The notes under the pieces were generated by a model. It was given only the letters and a program-made list of their open reading frames with translations. It ran no database searches and had not been told where the DNA came from. Of a stretch of 64,000 nucleotides of DNA, positions 56,409 through 64,000 are shown piece by piece (positions within the stretch are counted from its first letter, which is position 1; each line of letters opens with the position of its first letter). Origin of the DNA: Neurospora intermedia (lineage: Eukaryota; Ascomycota; Sordariomycetes; Sordariales; Sordariaceae); the NCBI GenBank assembly GCA_037102815.1, contig BTPP01000009.1, positions 496,001 to 560,000 of the forward strand, given 5' to 3'. The position numbers and the translations under genes are program-made.

Positions 56409-57631
56409 ATGTCGTTTAGCCAGTCCCATGGTGAGGTTCCGGTTGACCAAGATGGAAGTGCTCATGGGCCTCAACAGCCAAGAGCAGGCGCACCTTCACA
56501 CGACCAGGCCGTGTCCTCCTTTGCTACCATGCCAAACGCCACCTCTGCGTATGACACCTTGGAGGGACCTGGACTTGTTGCCCCGGTCAATTGGGTCTAT
56601 ACAGTTCCGTACGCCTACCCTTCTCCCGTGATGCAGAATCCCGGTTTCCAGGCACAGACTTCGTTCGGGATGCATGCAGGTACACATGCAGGACAAGCAT
56701 CTCACCCTCAGATGCCGCTGTACTGTCAGCCTACGGTCGACCCTTCGCAGCAGCAGGTCCAACACAACGTCTTCTCACCCAACCAATCCATGCCCGGTAT
56801 GACAGCCACTGGGTTCGAACCCAACAGCCACAATAACAACTTCATGGACCACAACCACTTCATTGCCCCACCAATGGTACCATTTGCATCCGCTCAAGCA
56901 AATTTCGCCAATGGCCATGGTACCTCTACCAATTTGTATCCAGAAGGCCCACAGCCCAACGATACGGAACCGTCGGCCAACACAAACGGCTGGACAGAGG
57001 CACAAGACAATCTGGTTCGCCGCCTCAAACACGAGAAGAGAAAGGTTACACATAAGCAAATCAGTAAGGCGCTCAAAAGGGAGTTTGGCGTGGAGAGATC
57101 GGGAAACGCCATTTCGAAACGATGGAAGATCATCAAGAAGCGGGATAGCGAGGAGGTAAGTTCCACGCTGTGTCTGCCAGTTACATCACACCCCTTTTAT
57201 TCCCTTTCCTTCTCACCTCCCTCCTCCCCCCTTCCTTTTTCTCTCTCTCTCTCTACCTTTTACCCTCTTTCACTATTGTCGCGCACTGATTTTCAGATAC
57301 CATCTCACCACCACACGCAATCGCCCATCTCCTCGGACACACACAAGAACCCCCCTTGCCGAAAACCCAAATCTAGTAACTAACATTCGGTGGTGAGCAG
57401 GCATCGAAAGCGGTGATACAGAACGTCTTATCGCAATCGACACTACTCCAAGAGCTTCAAAATGCGCTATCCGAGGCCGTCCCTGGGTACAAAAAAGCGC
57501 AGCAGGATTCCCAGATGGCCTTGCTCGTCAAGGAGATCCAGGATCACTTCCAGAATGCTTTGATCAGGGCGGTAGAAGGATCCGTCTTGAGGGCGCAGAG
57601 AATGGTGAGGCACGGGGGGGTGAACCTCTGA
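56409..57631 (+). CDS. SANT/Myb-like protein, paralogue B
   Basis: Exon 1 (56409-57155) and exon 2 (57401-57631) over a 245-nt phase-0 intron (GTAAGT, AACTAAC branch, GAGCAG) give 325 residues. The first about 195 residues are Gln/Pro/His/Asn-rich and disordered, like a transcription-factor activation region. A Myb/SANT-like domain follows (GWTEAQDNLVRRLKHEKRKV ... RSGNAISKRWKIIKKRD, about 198-247). Exon 2 is helical (LLQELQNALSEAVPGYKKAQ). The ATG at 56409 (MSFSQSHG) is preferred over 56313. The pattern WTxxQ(N/D)xxxxRL, a GVER or HVER segment and the intron right after the domain are shared with the gene at 52302. Nuclear DNA binding is likely but unproven. An alternative acceptor (TTTTCAG, 57298) would shift the frame. 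Confidence 0.65.
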
Positions 57632-58890
57632 TTCTACCTCCGTCTACTTACCTCTACACACTGCGCTGTCTGGAGGGCATGGAAGCGAACGGGAGTGTTC
57701 TGTACTACTTCTACCGCGCATCAATTACTGTATGTATGGGTCTGTAAGGTACCTGGACGGGGCTCTTCATGGGAGGGTTTTTGTTCTCACTGTTATGGCG
57801 GTCGGGGCTGCTACTTTGGATGTCTAGACAAAACAAAACGGGAATGTATACGGTCGGCTTCTTTTTCTTTTCTTTTCTTTTCCTTTTTTTTTTTCTTTCG
57901 AAGAAAAGACAAAACAGGAAAAAAAGAAAAACGTCTTGTTACTCATCATGCATCCATACAGGGGCATCTTTCTTCACCAAGAAAATCTTTTTCTGATCTC
58001 GTTTCCATTTGGTACTTATGTTTATCCAAATTCTCTTTCCTTTCTCACATCACTACTCTCTTCGTGCAATCGAACATTTCATAGATATAGGTATCATCCC
58101 TCTTGTCTTTCTATAGTTCAGAGATGCGAATGTTTCACAACATAACTGCCACTACCTAGCTCGCAGTCATCGCAGCCGTAACATACCTAGTTGAGAGGTC
58201 GTAGTCCACGCGGAACAGTCAATATGGCCGGAGGGAGGGTACAGGCACCGTAACTACAGAAGAACAGACAACAGTTATCTAACCCCTACAAGCGGTCTGT
58301 TCTATACCCCATACCTAATAATTGTTCAATGAAGAGACGCGCCCTCCGCCAGTAAGGGATGTAGACTCAAAAGGGACCAGGACAGCGTTCAATTCCATAT
58401 ATGCTGTCGACAGTTGACTTGACGGGTGTCTGGCGCCAATAAGCTAGGAAACAAACTCGGCATGCATACCTCTAGGTAGCACAAGCCAGCCCCGTACTTG
58501 GGTCCTCCAGCACGTATCTCGCTGCTTGTGGTTGAGAGATTGGAATCCAGTCATCTTTCCCTACCAACTTGCCGAATCGCCCCTCCCTAGTGCCAGTAGG
58601 AAATGTTAGAATCCCTGTTCTATCAACAACATGTTGGTCCTAGCGTGAGGTTTGGACGTGTGCAGACCATGTATGTGGTTCATCGTTGTGTGAGACGCAC
58701 TAGATGTCTCGAAGACAACTAGTTGATCTGTGTCAAAACTGACAGAGACTCACCGGAGAAGTGCAACTCGCACAAAGCCACAAGCCCCAATGTTGCAATT
58801 CTTTCACATGCTGTTGTCATTCTTGGAAAAAGTCTGTGCTCTCAACCTCTTTGGCAACCTCGGCGTTTGAGGTGCTTCACCGTCTTCAGG
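57632..58890. other. Intergenic region
   Basis: 3' flank of the SANT-like gene with a C/T-rich tract (57861-57897) and purine runs after it. No gene is supported. Confidence 0.6.
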
Positions 58891-59133
58891 ATCAAACTTC
58901 TGACACTGCTTGCCTGCCTTTCTTCGGTTGCATTTGCACATGATTGGGGATTGTAGCACCGAGACTTCGATACCATTGACAAGCTACACCGTTCTGGTCA
59001 TCCAGGCACCGGTCCAATCGCAACCCACCAATGCTACACAAACAACCACACAGGTTTTTCCACGGCTGCTAGCCAGTCAGGATGGCGGAAGAATAGATGT
59101 AGGGAACTTGCGGAAAGTAGCAGTGAGCAATAG
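58891..59133 (+). pseudogene. Probable decayed small secreted-protein gene
   Basis: The frame opens with an ATC codon exactly where a start would be expected, followed by KLLTLLACLSSVAFA, an ideal signal peptide. It then has one TAG (58954-58956) and continues with a normal-looking sequence (DFDTIDKLHRSGHPG, CYTNNHTGF) up to TAG at 59131. More stops follow in the same frame. Missing start plus in-frame stops suggest a gene that has decayed. An alternative is that a short intron hides the first stop, but no clean donor/acceptor pair keeps the frame. The family is not recognised. Confidence 0.35.
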
Positions 59134-60506
59134 GGGCTTGACAGCGGTTCTGACAGGTGATCGTCGCCACTTAGCTGCTAGACCACGAGCCCAGGGTGCG
59201 TAGGTCTCACAGAAGTTTATAGGGTGGACGGCTGTTTGGACTTGACCCCATCTTAAGGATTTCTCTCCCCTCCTGTGCGACTGGCATTCCGTTTTGATGC
59301 CTCAATAGGAATGCTGTGCACAGAGAAGTTACCTCCCATAATCACATGAATACATGAATAAGGGATGAAAAGGAACCGGGGAAGACAACGAGGCAGTCTT
59401 GAGTTCATTGTGAGCAGGCCCATTTGTGTTGAAATTGAATCTTGCTCCCCTTGTGCCTGATGAGGAAGGCAGCTCGAGGGAGGAGGACTGAAACTCTTCA
59501 CCAATAGCATACCTCAATTCTGAGTTTGATGTAACCTCCTTATTCCCATTGTAGTGCACATGGCCCCCAGTGTCCCCCAACACGGACGCAATGCCACAAT
59601 GGCTGACGTTGAACAGAAGATCTGACCCACTTGGATCTCCATCGATGTCACCCCCCGCCGAAAGAAAGCGGGAAGCTCCCCGCAACCGGCAGTCTCGCAA
59701 AGCGTGGTTTTTGCGGGGAGTCTAGGATAGGTAAGTAAGTAAACGAGGACGCATTGCATGACAAGAGAGAAAATTCGGAATGCACAAAGGCGTCCAAGAT
59801 ACTGTGCAAACCTTTCCATTTCAGGTAATAACTTAACCTGCGAACCTACCTTCCCACATCAACTTTACCAATTTCTCTTTACGCATCGAAGGATCGAGCC
59901 AACAATGAACCGCGGGGAAAGTGAAAGGATGGTCCCGTCTATTAGTGTAACGGCAAGGGGCGGGTAAGCCCGCCGGCCCACCAATCATGATCGACTCGGT
60001 CAACATCATGCTCATCACTTGTCAGTTCTGCGTTCTCTTTCAGGGGAACTATGTTAATGAGGAAGAAAAATCTGCATCGTGAACGAAACCCCTCCTTCAT
60101 CCTTCGGGGGATGAGAGCCTCTCGTGAGTGATACGATTGGTGTTACTGCCCAACAAGATCGGCGCCAATGTTCAAGCAACCTTACACCGACACTGTGTGT
60201 ACGGGCCGCACGTTGCTGGCATCCGACGTCGTGAAGAGAGTCAGAAGTTGAGGCTGGGGGAAACCGAGGCCGATTGTGTCCTGCCATGTGTGATCCAGTG
60301 CTTCGTTACCCATGTTGTTGTGTCTCCGAGTTGTGGCTGTTGGATGAAGGGTTAGGAATTGGACGGAAAAGGTATAAAGAGACCTTCTCATCCGCCCTTA
60401 TCAACGACTTTTCTTGTCTCTTCATCAGCATCAACAGCCTCTCCACATCCAACACTTTCAGCACTTCCAATCAACACTCCAAACAACTCCCCGAACAACC
60501 TTCAAG
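59134..60506. other. Intergenic region and promoter of the CFEM gene
   Basis: A minus-strand frame (59329-59700, with GGDIDGDPSGSDLLFNVSHC) looks mildly protein-like but has no start, signal or splice context that I can support. From about 60360 the sequence is promoter and CA-rich leader of the next gene. Confidence 0.5.
60373..60378 (+). promoter_or_regulatory. TATA box of the CFEM gene
   Basis: TATAAA in GGTATAAAGAGACC, 129 nt before the ATG at 60507. A CA/TC-rich leader follows, the usual arrangement for a highly expressed fungal gene. Confidence 0.65.
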
Positions 60507-60847
60507 ATGAAGTTGACTACCATCGCCCTCACTCTCTTCAGCGCCGTCGCCATGGCCCAGGACTGCCCTCAGGCCACTCTCATGCCCACGTGCGCTGTAC
60601 GCTCTTCCATCCAATGCCTTGAATTTTCGTGTTTTGTGTCAGCCATTGACTCACAATTTCACAGACCCCCTGCATCAGTTCTGCTGCCTCCGCCGTCGGC
60701 TGCAATGGAGCTGACTACGCCTGCCAATGCTCCAAGTCTGCTCAGCTCGTGGCTTCCGCTCAAGATTGCGTTATCGGAGGCTGCGGCATCGCGGCCGCCC
60801 CCACCGTCATCAGTGCCGCTTCTGCCATCTGCAGTGCTTGCGCGTAA
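60507..60847 (+). CDS. Small secreted CFEM-domain protein
   Basis: Exon 1 (60507-60596) and exon 2 (60665-60847), split by a 68-nt phase-0 intron (GTACGC, TTTCACAG), give 90 residues. A signal peptide of 18 residues (MKLTTIALTLFSAVAMAQ) leaves a mature protein of 72 residues with ten cysteines. The order PTCA-TPCISSAA, then C, CQC, DCVIGGC and CSAC fits the CFEM pattern, including an Asp before CQC (GADYACQC). CFEM proteins are fungal extracellular or cell-wall proteins; some bind heme through that Asp, others act in adhesion or host interaction. There is no C-terminal GPI signal, so this one is probably free. The gene is preceded by a TATA box and a CA-rich leader. Confidence 0.87.
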
Positions 60848-61990
60848 GCGGTGTCTTGTCGACCACAAAACGACGAAAAGCTTCTGCTCACGATAGCAAA
60901 AGATAACATGAGTGCATGAATTTGGCCTGTGTTGCTTTTTATCCTCTTTGACTGGTTGGTTTGGTTGGACTGGCTGAGTCGGAAGGGATAGTTGTCCGTT
61001 TGGCTTTGATCCGAATCATGAGTTCTTATTTCGAAACAAATAAATAACTGCAGTCTCAAATCCGGTTCCGTGTTGTTGTCGCTGCCAGTAATACCTGTGA
61101 CAAAATCTGCAAAAAAGGACCCGACAGTCGATTTATACAGGAGATTGAGTGTCTGAAAGAAAGTTTAGTTCGTGATATTGCTAAGCAATTTTGCAAGGCG
61201 AGAAGATCAGCATATCAGAAGGTAAGGAACGAAAGCAGCAGGTCAAGGTGAGAATGTGAGAAGAAGGTAAGAAGATTGAGTAAGAAGGTGAGAAGGTTAG
61301 AATATAAAAGGTGAGGAATGAAAGGTAGCAGGGTGAGAATAATATGAGAAGAGGGTGAGAGATGTTTCTCAGATTTCTTGGTGGGACCAAAGGTCATTGC
61401 ATGGGGCTCTGTTGATCAGGTAGACACTATGGAGAGGATATCAATGACAAGGCAGTGGGGTAGTATCCTGGTCTGAGTTGAATGGCGTAAGAGACAGCAT
61501 CAAGCAGTACTTGGTTTAAGCATATGGAAGAAGCTGTCCTGTCAACACCAGAACTTGGATCAAGACGTTGAGTCAGTCTCGTTGGATGGCGGGGTGAGTG
61601 TTCGACGATGGTAGTCGAGGGCCCAACATCACAAATAGTCTGTGCTTTGTGTGACACGTGATTTGGCATTGATGTATCTGGTGCACAGACCACTTTCAGC
61701 TGTGCTGTCATGCCAGGAGCTCTGAGCTCTGATGGTCCAAGCTGCAGCGCGTTTGTGACGCGGTGATTTTCAGAAGGGTTCCCGTCAATTCCAAAACCAT
61801 CGATCCAACAACACCAACACCACCACACCCTCAACATCGCCAACGTCGCCAACCACTCTTTCACACCGTAATACTGTTTCTCTCCACGACGCCATAATAC
61901 CCAATTGATAAGGCCATGATCACGACATTACAATAGCGCATCCATCTTTTTTCTGTTGATTCTTCTTTGCGAACTTCTCGACTTTCGACG
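60848..61990. other. Intergenic region
   Basis: Contains the 3' flank of the CFEM gene and an array of degenerate GTGAGAAG/GTAAGAAG words (about 61220-61370). A minus-strand frame (61427-61864) shows no domain. No gene is supported. Confidence 0.6.
61220..61370. repeat. Degenerate GGTGAGAA-type tandem words
   Basis: GGTGAGAA, GGTAAGAA and GGTGAGGA recur roughly every 10-20 bp. Purine-rich and irregular. Confidence 0.6.
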
Positions 61991-64000
61991 ATGCAGTCGA
62001 CTACTCCTAGAACACGGCGCACGCCGCAAAGTACACAATTCACGTGCGCATAGTCCTTCACCACCATCTTTCTGGCACACAGTAGAGACGCAAAGCTGAC
62101 TTTGGTTCATCAGATACCCCCTTAAGAGCCGAGTGTACGACATCAAGACATACCCCGTCCAGACTGCCCAAGGCTCCACTGTCCTCATCTACGGCCACGA
62201 AAATGGCGTTGCTCTGATTTGGCGAGGCGGTCGCAAACTCAAGGCATCAAAAAATGCAGCAGGCGCGGGGCAAAATGGGGGGAAGCCGGAAGATGCCGTC
62301 ATGATTATTGACTCGGACGACGAGAGTCCCGCCATTCCATCTACACCCTTCGTGGACAAGCCCGAGTTCGACGACACCGTTACTACCGATGCTTCCTCGC
62401 TCGCCGATATTGTCCAGACTCTCGACCTGGCATTTGGCACAGCCGTCCACCACATCGCTGTATTGCCCATGCCCACCTGCACCGCCCAAGACGAAGCCTG
62501 GAACGGAGCGCAAATCCTGAAAGAGAAACTCGTCTTTGCTGTCACATGCGCCAACGGCGACGTCTATGTCGTGACACTACCATTGACACCTCCATCAAAC
62601 GAGAGCAAGGCGCGACCGGCACTGAAGAACAGCCTGCTCGCTGGAAATGCGGGCAAGGGTGCGTGGGGGGAGACTCTGACATTGCTAGCAGGCCAGCGCA
62701 AACCTTCGGGAGGAGTCGCCATTACGCTCGTGAAGGAGCAGCCAGGGTCGGAGTCATCACAAGGCCGTAAGGGGTCTGTAACCCGTGTCGTTGTTGCAGC
62801 ACACGCGCGCGAGGCGAGCGGAACCCTTCGCTTCTGGGATGTTCCCTTGGACGCAACGCCCGGCACGACTGCTCGTGTCGAACCGTTCCAGACTGAGTAC
62901 CTCCCGTCACCACTCGGCGGCATCTCGTTCAACCCGCTGCATGTCACACAGCTTCTGGTTGTTGATCCAGCGCATGCGGTGCGCATCTACGATTACTCCA
63001 TCCCATCTCTGCCTTCGGACGATACCTCAGAGGGCCCATTCCCTACCCAGGGTTCATGGTTAATCTCCCTCTACCAACCATTCGCCCGCGGGACGGACAT
63101 GTCCACGTCTCGCAAACCCGTCGTCGGCGCCGAGTGGATGGCCCACGGCCGGGCGATCCTCGTGCTGCTGGCCGATGGTCAATGGGGTATCTGGGACATT
63201 GACAACGCCAACCCGACCACTGCCTCGTCGGCCGGTCTCTTTACCAAGGCCAGCTCTGGCCTCCGCGGGTCAGCACTCACCCAATTTAGTGTCTCTGGCT
63301 ACCTAGAGGGAACCGCTACCGGTGCGCAGCCCCAGCGCAATCTTCCCACCACAACCCAGAAATCCGCACCCCTCATCGTCCCTTCGGCGCTTTCCTCTAG
63401 CGCCAGCGCCCCCGAAAAGCTCGCCACCGTCAGAGGCGGCGTTTACGTCTCCCGACTCCCCCTCCCTCGCAACGGCCTAGGCGAAGAGTCTGCAATCCTA
63501 TGGCTTTCCAATACCGGCGCCGATCATACTAACCCTATCGTCTGCACCATCCCCATCCTCTCCCGGTTCTGGGACGCCCAGCTTCAGCGAACTGGAGGCA
63601 ACCTTTGGACTAGCAGCACCCAACCGGCCGCGCGAATGCTCCGCCTCACCGACCTCAACGCCGGCTTACTAGGCGAGCGCCTCACAGCAGCCACCGCCAT
63701 CCCCCGCTCGACCGGGTCTCTCACCGAGTCAACAGAAGGGAAGCAGCTACCTATCGAGACCATCTTGCTAGGCGAAAGTAGAATGGTAGTCATCCACGAA
63801 AACGAAGATGCCTTCGATCAAGCTGCCGCAGCAGCAGCAGCCGCCGCCGGTCCTTTCTCATCCACCGAACGCCGTCTGATACCCCTACTTGCCCGTAAGA
63901 AAGCCAGGCTGAATCTTACCAGCGGCACCGCCAAGGCGATCATCGCCTTCCCCAAGCCTGAACAACCCAGTTCCATGGCGTTCAACCTCAGTTTGGCCCG
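61991..64000 (+). CDS. Beta-propeller protein, possibly nucleoporin Nup37 (5' part, runs off the window)
   Basis: Exon 1 61991-62043 (MQSTTPRTRRTPQSTQFT) and exon 2 from 62114 onward are joined over a 70-nt intron (GTGCGC donor, GCTGAC branch, CATCAG acceptor). The frame stays open to the window end, giving at least 646 residues. The sequence has propeller-like strands: STVLIYGHENGVALIWRGG, GTLRFWDVPLD, HAVRIYDYS and ILVLLADGQWGIWDID. A poly-Ala run lies near residue 615. The short basic N-terminus followed by RVYDIKTYPV and the size suggest filamentous-fungal Nup37, a member of the Y (Nup84/107) complex of the nuclear pore. This is recall of a general pattern, so other WD40-like proteins are possible. 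The donor is non-standard, so the first exon is less certain than the rest. Confidence 0.6.

Noticed and set aside
59329-59700. Minus-strand frame with GGDIDGDPSGSDLLFNVSHC
   Set aside because: Looks mildly protein-like, but there is no supported start, signal peptide or exon partner; a neighbouring frame competes at its 5' end.

Overview
The window looks like nuclear DNA of a filamentous ascomycete, most likely Sordariales and close to Neurospora or Sordaria. The signs are widely spaced genes with few short introns (about 60-125 nt, GTRNGT donors, CTRAC branch sites), C-ending codons in the conserved genes, families such as HET, CFEM, caleosin and MARVEL proteins, and intergenic DNA full of short TACC/GGTA words, microsatellites and minisatellites. 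The genus is inferred; no search was run.

Layout. 0-11 kb: the end of an allantoate/nicotinate-type MFS permease, a zinc-free NADP oxidoreductase, an SDR of the NADP-mannitol dehydrogenase type, and a secreted GH2 exo-beta-D-glucosaminidase. 11.5-14.5 kb: a caleosin gene whose second intron carries a complete Fot1/pogo-type DNA transposon with an open transposase frame, 43-bp perfect terminal inverted repeats and a TA target duplication. 15-20 kb: a HET-domain protein and a small secreted SnoaL-like protein. 20-29 kb: long gene-poor DNA with an initiator tRNA-Met and a tRNA-like relic. 29-36 kb: a Prp24/SART3-type U4/U6 snRNP factor, a degenerate tandem duplication and a four-helix MARVEL-like membrane protein. 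37-47 kb: a TfdB-type FAD phenol hydroxylase, a membrane-anchored Asp-box (sialidase-fold) protein and a zinc alcohol dehydrogenase. 48-58 kb: an unusual split tRNA-like gene, a protein of unknown function with an acidic tail, and two SANT/Myb-like genes that share an intron position. 58-64 kb: a decayed secreted-protein frame, a small CFEM protein, and the 5' part of a beta-propeller protein that may be Nup37.

There is no obvious biosynthetic cluster; neighbours look functionally unrelated. The most striking feature is the apparently recent DNA transposon sitting entirely inside a spliceable intron of an otherwise intact gene. Other points of interest are a 12-cysteine frame at 4.7-5.1 kb, the paired SANT-like genes, a foldback made of GGCTTCAAGCC-type motifs, and a telomere-like short element. 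All exon models were built by eye from splice signals and reading-frame continuity.
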